From Oncomelania hupensis (Eukaryota > Mollusca > Gastropoda > Littorinimorpha > Pomatiopsidae), in contig CM072515.1 of the NCBI GenBank assembly GCA_036898135.1, forward strand, positions 21,900,730 to 21,964,729: a stretch of DNA of 64,000 bases. The letters are read 5' to 3'. Below the pieces are notes generated by a model. That model worked only from the letters and a program-made list of their open reading frames with translations, searched no databases and was not told where the DNA came from. Shown piece after piece: positions 11,499 through 23,905 of this stretch (positions are counted from its first letter, which is position 1; every line of letters begins with the position of its first letter). Made by a program: the position numbers and the translations under genes.

Positions 11499-12046
11499 GC
11501 TGCCCTGGCGAGGTTGAAGCCAATTTGGAAAGACAGGGCCATCAGTCTACATTCCAAGGTACGGCTGCTGCTCTCCCTTGTCATCTCAATCTTCCTATAT
11601 GCTTGCGAAACATGGACCCTCACAGCAGATCTCCAACGAAGAATACAAAGCATGGAGATGAGGTGCTACAGAAGACTTCTGGGCATTTCCTATACCCAGC
11701 ACATCACCAACGACGAAGTCCGACAGACCATCACACAAGCCATTGGACAACACGATGACCTGCTCACAGTGGTGAAGAAACGGAAACTCCGATGGTATGG
11801 CCACGTCACCAGATCATCAGGTCTTGCAAAGACCATCATGCAAAGCACAGTGCAAGGAGGCAGAAAAAGAGGGAGACCGAAAAAGAGGTGGGAGGTCAAC
11901 ATTCGAAAATGGACTGGTTTGACACTGAGCGAAAAAATCAGGGTTGCTGAGGACAGGGAAAGATGGAGTACGCTGGTTAAACGATCGTCTGTGGTGCCCT
12001 ATACGACCTCCGAGTAATGGGATAGGATAGGATAGGATAGGACTAG
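11499..12046 (+). mobile_element. 5'-truncated RTE-like LINE insertion with target-site duplication
   Basis: Holds the last ~165 codons of the LINE ORF in one open frame (11514-12017: MKPIWKDRAISLHSKVRLL, then GRPKKRWEVNIRKW) and the tail (GGATA)n at 12019-12040. ATCGTTTT flanks it at 11491-11498 and 12047-12054. The RT domain is missing, so it is non-autonomous. Confidence 0.85.
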
Positions 12047-12054
12047 ATCGTTTT

Positions 12055-12348
12055 GAAGTAGTATATGGGGCACTATCAGGAAGATTGTGGTATTGTGATG
12101 GTGTTTACGTATCATCTCCCTCATTATATTATTATAACATCTATTGTGTAAGATAACATAAAATGATTAAATCCTGTGCGTATGAGAGGGATTCTCTCTC
12201 TTTCTCTCTTCAGTTCTCCGTTAGCCATCCTGTAATTATGGTGTTGCCTAACCCACTTCAATGTCCGTTTATCCAATTTCCTCAGATTCAAATTAACACT
12301 AAGCCATTTACTTCCTAACTGATAAACCAAACTAATTAACTTTGGTCC
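12055..12348 (+). promoter_or_regulatory. Conserved upstream region of copy 2
   Basis: Homologous to 25140-25736 and 37445-37944 before copies 3 and 4, with the same block leading into the TATA-like box. The homologues carry a (CT)n stretch of variable length (72 bp at 25322-25393). No further motif can be assigned with confidence. Confidence 0.4.
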
Positions 12349-12356
12349 TATAAGTA
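12349..12356 (+). promoter_or_regulatory. TATA-like box of copy 2
   Basis: TATAAGTA lies about 77 bp upstream of the first exon donor. It occurs at the same place in copies 3 and 4 within a block conserved across the three upstream regions, so transcription probably starts about 30 bp downstream, near 12380. This is inferred from motif and conservation only. Confidence 0.5.
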
Positions 12357-12379
12357 TTTGTCGTCACCAAGAACCAGGC

Positions 12380-12425
12380 ATGTTTCGGACGAGTGCCAAG
12401 CTATCCTGCCAAGCTCAAACACAAG
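12380..12425 (+). other. 5' UTR exon 1 of copy 2 (approximate start)
   Basis: The block ending ACACAAG before GTATG at 12426 is conserved in three copies and ends at a good donor. The matching acceptor AG is at 12820-12821, so exon 2 starts at 12822 and the ATG follows at 12853. The ATG in GGCATGTTTCGG of exon 1 opens no long frame. The transcription start is estimated from the TATA-like box. Confidence 0.5.
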
Positions 12426-12852
12426 GTATGTTTGTTTGATATTTTTTTTAAATAATACAAGTGTAATTTTATATATTTATTTGTTTGTCTACTTTGTACT
12501 GAAACAGATCAAAATACATTAGTTTGCTTTTATTTGTTTTATATTTAATCCTAGATCTAATGAAACTAAATAATCATTGAGTATCAATCATAAAAAGAAA
12601 GCAGAATAAGTTTATCTCTTTCGTTTTTTTCCCATTTGTCTAATACATAGATCTATTTTTCCGGTGATGCTTTCGACTCTAATAATGATTATGTTCGAGC
12701 TAAATCATATTTTCTTTTCTCTTCGAGACTACCTATTTTTGCATATTTTTGAGGTTTCTTTACACTTATTCTAATGTATATTTTACATTTGTATCGTTCT
12801 TTTGCCGTTCCCGGTAACAAGCAAAAATACCAGTTCTCCGGTCATTTCGAAG

Positions 12853-13635
12853 ATGGACAACAGCCTTCTATGCTTCCTGGTGTCTTTGACCTTGTGGTCT
12901 TGCGCCATGACCATCACACTGCCCAGACTGGACTTTCCTGCCCACGTCAAACGTCTCATTACCTCTGATGACGTCGACGGCTATGACGTAGCCACCGTGC
13001 ACGCGTTCGAGGATGACGTAGAGGTTGGACAGACCAAGCGTGATCTAGAACTGCATGCCTCTGGTAAATAAATAAATAAATAAAGACATTACAAACCAAG
13101 AACAGTGTACAGATGAACGACATTTCTTTGACCGTTATCTTATGGTCCTCGGTACAAATCTCTTTAGTCCGTCATCTTACTTGTACAGTAAGTTTTGCAA
13201 TTTAATGTCTTTACATGTGATTTAATGTGCATTGTACTGAGAATATTTGGTAGAAATAAGTATTTTTTTAATGTGTCATCTCTTTAGCATTTTACTGTGT
13301 ATCGTTTTAAGTGTCTCCAACTGGCCTACGCCAGACGACAGTTTGTATTATCTATCCACAAATCTCGCACATAGTACTACACACACAATAATATGAGTCT
13401 CGGATGCAGACATTTAATTCCAAGCTAAAATAAGCTTTAGGCTGGAGCCTAATGTTACAATCGTTCCTCGTATGATTTACAATCACATTCGCCGATATTC
13501 AGTCATATGTATTAACGACAAAACAAAGAACTATATTAACAATCATGCAGCATAAAAGTAAGATATGTGACACATATGTGATATTGGTGTTACAATTTCA
13601 CAATACATAACAAACAACCAAATGGATACCAAATA

Positions 13636-13666
<31 letters not shown>

Positions 13667-16190
13667 GACAGAGAGGGAGTAGAGGAAGGAAGGACGGTCA
13701 TAATGTGATAGGATAAGAACAAAAGGAATGGGAAAAAATACAAACTTCATGCGTTCCAATCCAAAGCACCGAAAACGAAATTTATTCTTTTAGATATATG
13801 ATTATACAGTAGGTATAATAGTAAACCCACAAAAACGAACAGACCTACATAAGTTGAGTAAAAACAAATTAATTCAATTCTATTCGTTTGTCTCTCTCAT
13901 TACCCACATAATGTTATCATTTATAAATAATGACTAACAAACTAACTAACAATCCTTTCTTAAAACGGATATCAGTAATTGTCAAAGGAAACGTTTGTGA
14001 TTTTTGTTAAGAACAATAAATTAGTTATGGCTTGTTGTACAGTATTGTATTGCTTTGTATTGTATAGTACTGCATTGCTTTGAATTGTATTGTATTGTAT
14101 TGTACTGAATTGTATTGTAGATTCCACTTCCGCGAAAAAGCATTTCACCCTGAGGATGGTCAACTCCGGCGAAGAACTGCGCATGTCGTTGACCCGCAGA
14201 CGCCATGTCGACACTTCCGGTATTCGTTTCCATGAGATCACCGATAAAGGGAAAAGGGAGATTACTGATGTCCAGGTAAAATTGGCCTATGGAGCTCTTT
14301 CTTTAGCTCCTCTTACTATTCTCAGGCTTGAATCTGTTCACTAAACTATAAATGTTGGTCAGATTATAATGATTATATTCAGTGTGCTCATATGGCTAAG
14401 CTGGGTCAGAGAAAAGGAAGGCCTTTTCTTAACGACAGATAGGTTACGGGAACATAGTTTTACTCTTTTTTAATTCCAAGCCGTCACTACCCGAAAATCA
14501 GATCTATTTAGTCTCAACAATTGTATATATTTAAGCTTTTCTTGTCCTTACCCTCGTCGTCGACATTTTTTTATGTCAGGTACGCGATTGCTTCTTCGAC
14601 GGACCTTTGAGTGACGGACAGGGTCACGCCCACATGGCCCTATGTGACGGAAATTTGATGGGTACCATCAGCACCAACTCCCGCCGACTGTACCAAATCC
14701 TCCCTCTGCCCGAAATCACCAACAAGCGCTCTGTCGAAGATGACGTCACCCGCGTGCTGCTGACGTGGAAGGATAACAGCAAAGACGCAATGCTGGGCGA
14801 GCTGGAGGCTCTTGTGAAACGTCAAGAACATGACGGCATTAAAATCGATGACGACGAGGAAGGGGAAGATCCTGAAAAGGATTCTCAAGGTTGGCGTGCT
14901 AAAGTCTGTTTTTATTGGTTACTCTCTCAAAGATTATTGTCGTTGTCGTTGTTATTGTTGTTGTTCTTCTTCTTTTTGTTCTTGTTCTTCTTCGTGCTCT
15001 ACTTCTTGTTGTTCTTGTTGTTCTTGTTCTTCCTCTTCTTCTTTTATGCAACTATGATCTCTATGCCAACAGCGTCAAAGTTGAAACGCGGAACAGCAGT
15101 CAAAGTAGAGATCGGAAACTACCTGGACAAATACTACATCGCCGACTGCAACAGCTATCTGGGCCTCAGCTCGGACCAACAGCTCATTGACCTGCAAATC
15201 CTCAAGTTCTCATCTGGTAAGTAGTCTACATCGTACCGTAGCATACATCATGATATAGCTACATCGTATCCTACAGCATGACGCTATATCTTAGCCTTCC
15301 CAATGCTAACTCTGCATCCTATTCATTTTTTCCATTACTTTCCCGCGACTAGAGAAGTTGTTGGGGAGATAAACCACGTACCACGCCATATAGAGATCGT
15401 TCTTTAATCTGCTCTGTCGAAAGGTGATGGGTCCTCGGTTTGATTAGGAGTTCCATAGGTTGATTTACTAATGTCTTGTTAATACATAGCTCTTTTTCAA
15501 CCCGAGTCCTTAATGCGTTGGCCATTACAGACTCTAATTCAAGTCTAGGGAGACAAACACTGTCTTGCTTCCTTTGACGCATCGCCCCACTCCCCTGACA
15601 ACTGAGCACAATTGGGGGAGACCTGGGATGGGAGAGAAGCGACCCAGTGCTTGCTGGCCTATATGTAGCTGGAACTCACTCGTCTAGGACATGAGCCTCA
15701 GGATCTTTAAAGTCCGTGCAATTAAATGCGTGCGTGCACCGCCTAGACCTCGGTTTATGCTCTCATCGGATGGAGTAGGGGGCGCCGGCCTGTGTATCAT
15801 GGTGGGTGTTTGTGTGTTGGCACTCCAGACCCTCAACCTGGAACCACTACCTGCAAGTTATCTTTTCACATTCAATGATTTAGTTGTTTTGCCGTCGTTT
15901 CACCACTGAGAAGCCGCGTCCCCTCATCATCAATAGGACGTATCGCTATTTATTTCGATTAACTGTTTACATGTGTGGTTTATTTTATTTTATTTTTTTC
16001 CAGCGGCCAGTATTTTGTGGACCACCAAAATTTCTTGGGACATCACCTTGAAGCTGGCTGCTGTGACGCTGATGAAGACAAACCCAACTTGGTACGGTGC
16101 CTCCAGTGGCGACACCATCGGCGACCGCATGAACTTTATCTGCCAAGGCACCATGGCCGAAAGCTATGATCAAGTAGGCTTCCTCCTCCG

Positions 16191-16264
<74 letters not shown>

Positions 16265-17082
16265 CTGGCAGTCAGGGCTGAAATGTACCCATGATTAGGC
16301 GAGGATGAACGGTGAACAGCCTGATAAATTTGAAATGATCTGCTCAAGGTGCTGGACGGAAACAGGAGTAACCCAAGCCGCTAAAGGCGACATCTTGCTG
16401 CATGAAGCGCGGAGTCTGTTCATCTGTCTGGCACTAACGCCTCAGTGAGTCAGGAGTTTTAAAATCCATGCGATGGAATGGATGCGTGCACAGGCTAGAC
16501 CTCGGTTTTTACTGTCGTCCGAAGCATTCCCATTAAAAAGCATTTCATTTCCGATGGTTTATACATGTGGGGTCTTTATTGCAGGTTACCCTGTCAACGA
16601 GTCAGACTTCGGATTTAAATAGACTGGGCCTGGCCTGGATCCAGACCGTGTGCAGAGCTAGGTACCGTTGTTCTGCTTCCAGAGCCGTCAACACCAACTA
16701 CCACACCGAACTGCATGAACTGGGACACACGTAAGCTGCATTTTATTTCATTGTTTATTAGCGGGTGGGATTAGATCGTGATAAGAATCATTAATTGTTT
16801 TATTTAGAACTAGTCCTCGGGCTTCGACAGTCTAAGAACTAAGAAAGTTTATTTTTAAATTCGCTGCTGCTGATTCGTCTTTTTAGCCTGGGACTGAACC
16901 ACGACGAACTAATGCCAGAGTGTGACACTGACCCGGAGAAGCCAGGCTTCATGTCAACCAACAGGGACTGGTTCAGAAGCTGCTACAAGAACCGTCTGGA
17001 CGACACCTTTTCCAACTCCATGTTCGCCTGTGTCTTCACCAACAACGTGTCCGGAAACGTGGGAACTTGGAATGGAAAATAA
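12853..17082 (+). CDS. Reprolysin-like (M12B, P-I layout) secreted zinc metalloproteinase, copy 2
   Basis: Complete copy. Coding exons are 12853-13063, 14121-14275, 14580-14889, 15073-15216, 16004-16173, 16585-16730 and 16887-17082, all GT/AG, giving 443 aa. Residues 1-20 are a signal peptide with a hydrophobic core after MDNS. Residues 21-231 are the prodomain: the Cys126 and Cys144 (LCDGN) context resembles the ADAM prodomain, an acidic stretch lies near 209-224, and a KLKR site at 228-231 could be cut by a furin-like protease. Residues 232-443 are the catalytic domain with HELGHTLGLNHD at 374-385 (His374, His378 and His384 bind zinc, Glu375 is the catalytic base) and Met-turn Met401 in GFMST. 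The protein ends 42 residues after that Met, without disintegrin, Cys-rich, TSP or transmembrane segments. The family cleaves extracellular proteins, but the substrate here is unknown. The start is the first ATG of exon 2 that gives a signal peptide; an upstream in-frame ATG at 12802 lies in the intron. Confidence 0.9.
14936..15056 (+). repeat. GTT/CTT-rich tract in intron 4 of copy 2
   Basis: A pyrimidine-rich imperfect trinucleotide tract fills most of the 183 bp intron and leads into the acceptor of exon 5. The corresponding tract is TTA in copy 3 and TTC in copy 4. Confidence 0.85.
16190..16264 (+). repeat. (ATC)n microsatellite in intron 6 of copy 2
   Basis: Starts about 16 bases after the exon 6 donor, as in the other copies. 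Confidence 0.9.
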
Positions 17083-18075
<993 letters not shown>

Positions 18076-18100
18076 TACATAGATTAATTATTTAAACAAA

Positions 18101-18370
18101 AAAACAACAACTTTTGGTGTTCTTATTTTGTGGGAACTCAAGGCTCAAACTGACCGGTAAACCTTCAAATTTAAGGAGTTTCTTTTGTGCTATGTCAACA
18201 AACAACTGCGCCTACTATACACACTTCCAACAAAAAAACAACAACTTTTGGTGTTCTTATTTTGTGGGAACTCAAGGCTCAAACTGACCGGTAAACCTTC
18301 AAATTTAAGGAGTTTCTTTTGTGCTATGTCAACAAACAACTGCGCCTACTATACACACTTCCGCAGTGTG
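18101..18370 (+). repeat. Tandem duplication of about 128 bp
   Basis: The segment from AACAAAAAAACAACAACTTT through GCGCCTACTATACACACTTCC occurs at 18096-18231 and again immediately after at 18227-18362, almost without differences. Only one copy is present at 31870-31915 and 43700-43745. Confidence 0.8.
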
Positions 18371-19560
18371 CTATTTTCAGACTCAACCTTGGTGCTATAC
18401 ATCTCATATGGCTTACAGGTCCATAAACAAATTTATCAATTTAAATCAAAACAGTATTTTTAAAAGAGTTGTTTCTTTAATTTCTGTTTTTAGTAGCCGA
18501 GCGGAGTATTTGACTCCTGCCTCTCGGTCACGCTTTTGTGAACACAGCAAAACCTTGACTGTTATGTTTCATTATTCCTTTAGGACATAAAAAATTGATG
18601 CCTTGCATTGTGGGGAAGCGTGTTCATAGTAAACCGAACTGCCGGCTACTAGTGCTAAGACACTCTCTGCAGGTCACTGCCACAAACCAGCATAAAATGC
18701 CATCCGACAGTGTAGTCCTGCTCACCACAAAAAGCAGAAGACGAATGGTCAGGCGAGGAGAAAATATGTTGTGTCGCCTTGTCCTGCATAATCCAAGATC
18801 CACACCAAGGGATTATTCACAGCAGGAGGCACCCAAATTTAGTATAAGCCACCAAAGGGCAGCCTCAAGAGAGACACTCTATCCCAAGCGTGATCAGTTG
18901 CATCCCACTTCGCCAAATATCCCACAGCTCAAATCGAACCATGTCCTCATGGTTCCAGGTTCAAAGCTGATATTATATGTCTGAGCTGCCACTGAGTACT
19001 CCCAGTCTGTCTCTATTCGCTAACTTAACAGTGAATGATTGTCTTTAACAATTTTTATGGTCCAGCATCATCCTGTCCCCTATTGGTCGGAATTTGTAGC
19101 CGAGTGGAGTATTTGACTCCCGACTCTCGGCAACTCCCTTGAGAACACAGCTCAACCTGAGCTGCTTATTTGAATTGTTCCTCATAATATAGACATAACA
19201 CATTGTTGCCTTGCAAGGCGGGAAAGTAAGTGTGTTGATACTAAACCGGATTGCCGGCTACAAGTGCCAAGACACTCTCTGCAGGTGGCTGCATCAAAAC
19301 TGCATGAAATTCCAACCTTCCACGTAGTCCTGCTCACCACCAAAAGCAGAAGACGAATGGTCAGGCTGGGAGAACATATACGTCGTATCGCCTTGTCCTA
19401 GGTCCACTACAACGGATTCCGCACAGCAGGAATCACTCAAGGCCAGACTAACTCATCAAAGAGCAGCCTCAAGGAAGGCAATCTCTCTCAAGCGTGATCA
19501 GTCGCCTACCAATCTGGCAAATTTTAAATCAGCCATAGAAAAACAACATTAAAAAACAAT
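18371..19560. repeat. Unclassified duplicated repeat behind copies 2-4
   Basis: Two related blocks, about 18600-18985 and 19200-19520, both carry GCCGGCTACTAGTG/CAAGTG followed by AAGACACTCTCTGCAGGT and ACCAAAAGCAGAAGACGAATGG. The pair recurs at 32150-33030 and 43990-44870. A + strand frame of 129-147 codons (18595-18984, 32107-32550, 44020-44457) stays open in three paralogous blocks but differs by indels. I cannot name the repeat or any product. Confidence 0.5.
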
Positions 19561-19610
19561 GCTTTATAGCGAGTAATAAAAAAAAAAGAAAAAGGATAAA
19601 ACCACATAGT

Positions 19611-20090
19611 TCTCTCTCTCTTCCTCTCTCTCTGTCTTTCTTTCTCTCTGTCTCTCTCTCTCTTCCTCTCTCTCTTTCATTCTTTCTCTCTGTCTCTCTC
19701 TCTTCCTCTCTCGACCCAGGTTCGAATCCCGTGGTGGGCGATATAAAATGTGGCCATTTTTACTGTCCATTTTAGCTGTATGATTGCTTTGGTGGTTCAG
19801 TGTTGATTCAGGTCCCTACCCCTCTTTCCCTGGGATGGTTATACCCGTCTGCCATATCGCCAATGGTGGGTATAGACATTAAACCTCAATGTTCGTTCGT
19901 CCTCTCTCTTTCATTCTTTCTCTCTCTCTTTCTTTCTTTCTCACTGTCTCTCTCTCTTTCATTCTTTCTCTCTGTCTCTCTCTCTTCTTCTCTCTCTTTC
20001 ATTCGCTCTCTCTGTCTCTCTCTTTTTCTCTCTCTGTTTGTCACTCTGACTCTGTCTCTTTCTGTCTGTCTCTCTAGCTCTCTTTCGCCG
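19611..20090 (+). repeat. CT-rich compound microsatellite interrupted by a SINE fragment
   Basis: CTCTCT/TTTCTCTCT mosaic at 19611-19710 and 19900-20090, split by the SINE piece at 19711-19890. The ORFs reading poly-Leu/Ser or Arg/Glu here are artefacts. Confidence 0.9.
19711..19890 (+). mobile_element. tRNA-derived SINE fragment
   Basis: Begins at the B box (GGTTCGAATCC at 19719) and carries the body GTGGCCATTTTTACTGTCC through GTCTGCCATATCGCCAATGG to TAGACATTAAACC. The A-box half of the tRNA head is missing. Same family as 8283-8495. Confidence 0.7.
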
Positions 20091-20689
20091 TATACTCCCA
20101 CCCCCACCCCTCCACTATCCACCAATCCACCGCTTACTCAAACCTCTCCCATGCATTTCTTGGCCTGAAAATAACAGAACATTAACAGACTTTCTACCCA
20201 TTCAGGAACACAAGAAGATAATAAGGGAAAGAAGAATGTACATAAGGGTGATTCCATCTTAAAACGTTACATAAAAAACCTGTGCTTCAAACAAAGCGAA
20301 ACAAAAGCAAACAAACTAAAACACACAGTAACACACAGTAACACACAAACTCCACCAACTTGGCTAACAACAATGCTTACCTGCAAGGCAAACAAACCTT
20401 GCAAGTTCTTAGAGTTACCTCTCTTTACTTTATCTCCTCTTCCACCTCATCCCAACCCATCCCACCACACGTCCAACAACTTGCCTTCAAACTTGCCAGA
20501 ATCCTAAATGATAAATAATAAAATAAAATAAATTAATTGCACATTTAAGAAGGTTAGGCTGTAACAGTGCTTAAAACCATCAGAGCTCCGACTCCATCAA
20601 AATCAATAGCAATGTAATATCATCATCAACGAAAATCGAAAATATAGACCTTTAATCATGTTGTATGAAAATGGGTGCACCCTTGGTGA

Positions 20690-20870
20690 ACGAACGTATA
20701 AAAATGAAGTTTAACATGTACTGCCACCATTGGCGATATGGCAGACAGAGATAATATCAACCCAGGGAACAAGGGTTAGGGACCCAAATCAACCTAGCAC
20801 CCAGCGTTTACTACCCTACTACGGAGGAGTCCGCTGGACTTAAAGCAACAATAAATCAATCAAAACCCGA
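20690..20870 (-). mobile_element. tRNA-derived SINE fragment (body)
   Basis: Read on the minus strand it has ATTGTTGCTTTAAGTCC, then AGTCCAGCGGACTCC, and ends TGCCATATCGCCAATGG. Paralogous remnants sit in the same position of other units at 36125-36260 and 53941-54030, so the insertion predates the duplications. Confidence 0.65.
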
Positions 20871-21732
20871 ACTCTTTCCTCACCTGCTTCTCGGTCATGC
20901 CAGCCACAACGATATATCACAGTCTAACCTAGATGTCATCAATGAAGAAAACTTTCTTACAGAAACAGAAACAGTACGATATTCATATTTCTTACTCATG
21001 AATCTTGAATCTGATAATTGACTGCCAAGTAATCCAGTGTAGTACCGCTTTTATCACAACAATTTGCTGTTGTTTATTTTTCTGTTGTGAAGTATGTTCT
21101 ATAAACAGACACAACACGAACAAGCTTCTTCTTCGAGGTCGACTATGCCGACTGCTAAAATCATAAAGTCTTTCTCTCAGTGGCTGTCTCCTTCTTGTTT
21201 TATAAAATATTACAACTACACAATACAATAGGCCTATGTCATCAAGTTGTGAACGTGATTACATTACATTACATGATTATTGCTTTAGGTCCAGCGGACT
21301 CTACCGATCCAAATCAGGACAAGTATAGCCGAATCAGGACCACAAAATCAAGACCACAACTTCGCTGAAAGAGGACACGCCCCTGATCCGCATAAAAGAT
21401 CTGCCGAAACAACCCTAGTGGCAACACCGAAGGCACTCCACCAGCAGGTCACCCTACAATAAAGACATCCCACGCAGGAGATGCTGAGGCCATGCTCTAA
21501 TTTATGGAACCCCCGTTTACAAAAACAAAATAGAATATAAACATCATTATAAAATATCAACAAAATACATACATATAAACTGCCTACATTGCCAAATAAT
21601 AACATCATAGGAAGCCCCAGTGACCACCTGCTGATCCAACAGACCTCAAACACAAATGAGGAGTTTTGTCCTCGAAGAGTTTTCAAGAAAAAAGATAGGT
21701 GACTGGTCTAGTGAAGAAGAAGATAGTATAGT

Positions 21733-23210
21733 AGTGTAACAGCAGAAATGTTGACGAGAAAAATGTGGTAACTCAGCTTAGCGATAAACCAATAGTATTG
21801 AATAAACTTGACCTTAATTTACCAGTTATCTAAAGGGAAGTCCACATATGTTAAATTAACCTCTTTGAAACGTTCATCCCCGAGACAATCAAGCAGACCT
21901 TGCTAAACCAAGAATGCTAAGTAGCTTACTCGGCCATATAACCAGGGTCTCTTGCCCGATAAGTAGCCCATGCGGCTCATATCTCTACCCTGTTTCGTCT
22001 CTGACACTTGAAGTCGAGATGTAACAGAGCATGTCCCACAAGTAGGACAGGAAAGCAAAATTTCCAAAAGAAGATTCCCGTATGAGCGAGATTAACTAGA
22101 ACGAGAATTAAATGATTGGTTGGAGGACGTAGAGACCACTGCATATACCCATTGCATATACCCGTATCCGAAAACTTAGCTAGTCAGTCGAATACGAAGT
22201 ACGAAGCCACGAGGTCCAAAGGAGCAAACTGCAGTGAACGCTTATCTTCACCTCACCGAGAAACTGATAGACTAGGGACCATTCACGATTCCCAGAGACT
22301 AGAATTTAACACTAGTAGTTTTGGTAGTGTATGTTTATATCTATTATATTAATTGCCATGTATTAGTATGTTCATGTTATATATATTTACAGAAACTGAT
22401 TATTGTTTCTGACACGTTGTGCATGTTGATTGATATATCTTAGCCTTAAGATTCGGAACAAAGTGTGCATATGGGAAACTCGGCAGGTGTCTGATGCTAT
22501 AGACTCCTTGCAGAGAATACCACATACCCATATCTGACTAGAATATTGTAGCCAGAGTTCTGGATTTTACAGTTCAGCTCTGGGACGGTTTGTGGAGTCA
22601 ATGCATGACGCTTGCTCCCGTGGTACAGAAGGTGATCAACCTAGAATCTACCTCGCCACGTCCGGCACCGTCGCTACAAGACTCACCCGATCATCCTGAG
22701 AGGCAAGACCCCTCAGAGTGACCAACGGACTCAAGCACTGGTCGACGCGTAGCAGCTAAGGCCTAAGTCTTTCTCAACTGCCACTGAAGTCTAACCCAAC
22801 TCCGAAAAATACTATTAGATTACCCAACCAGAGAATTGCTTAGCAAAAGATGAAGAAGAACTGCTAAAGAAATGTCTCAGCACATTGAACAATTATAATT
22901 ATTAATTTACCTTTAAATGAAGTAATGTTAGAATTTGTGTTGATTATATAAAAGTTGAAATCACATACATATGACTGGTGTCATTCTATTTGTATTGTTT
23001 TGTGTCCACTAGTTCTTCTTCTCTTGAGACCAAGTAAACTAGTCCTTTGATTAGTAATAAGAAATTTTAAAGTGAGCCAAATGATACTTTAAAACCCGAG
23101 AACAAATATAAATTTTATATGACCAAGCACCGTGATTAGTCTCTCACATCGCATTGGAATTTCGGTAAAAGAACGTCTGATAGAGGTAGCGTAACGCCCC
23201 ATTTATCTAC
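21733..23210. other. Unrecognised part of nested insertion
   Basis: About 1.5 kb of unique DNA without long frames. It is part of the material inserted into the (ATGTA)n-tailed element. I could not identify LTR ends or coding domains. Confidence 0.4.
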
Positions 23211-23905
23211 AAATCTCAAGTCAAGTCAAGTCAAGTCAAGACACTTTATTACCCAATGAATTCAATATACATAGGATTTTGTTTTGGTGATGCGGTAAAA
23301 CATTCAGTCCGTCTGCAACAACAAACAACCTTCCACTGGACATTAAAACATTAAAATACTCTGATAGAAAAAGTTTAAGGAGTAAAGCACAGGGGTACGC
23401 CCACTCGCAACCCCCACACGCACACGCATACTCATGCATACCCGCATGGGTATCTAAATTAAAACATAATGAGATAAAATACATTAAAGAATCAGAATTG
23501 CACCACTAACACATTATCGCAAATATTAAATTGGCGTTTAAGTATAACACCTCATGCTCTGTGGATAACTGAGGACACTGGTACTGAGAGGGCGGCCTCG
23601 GGGAAGAAGCTGTGTCTAAACCGGCTAGTTCTAACTTTTAGTGCTCTGAAGCGTTTGCCTGACGGGAGGAGCTCGAACAGATGGTTGGCTGGGTGGGATG
23701 GGTCGCCAATGATGTTGCTGGCCCTTCTTGCCAAACGCGTGCTGTATAAGGACGCGAGAGATAATAAATCGCAGCCTATGATTTTTGCCGCGCGTTTCAC
23801 AATTCTTTCGAGTTGAAACTTCTCGCCCGAAGTGGCGCCTCCAAACCAGACTGTGATACTGAAGCACAGGATACCTTACTCCCCTTGTAAGAAGCACAGG
23901 ATATC
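23211..23905 (-). mobile_element. Rex1/CR1-like LINE 3' end
   Basis: The minus strand encodes the C-terminus typical of Rex/CR1-group reverse transcriptases (KRAAKIIGCDLLSLASLY, then SHPANHLFELLPSGKRFRAL and RTSRFRHSFFP at 23552-23800). A 3' UTR follows, ending in the tail GTGTCTTGACTTGACTTGAC (tandem CTTGA at 23216-23240). The upstream frame is shifted at about 23800. 5'-truncated and inactive. Confidence 0.8.

Noticed and set aside
15985..16347. Minus-strand poly-Asp protein
   Set aside because: Reverse translation of the (ATC)n microsatellite and antisense of exon 6.
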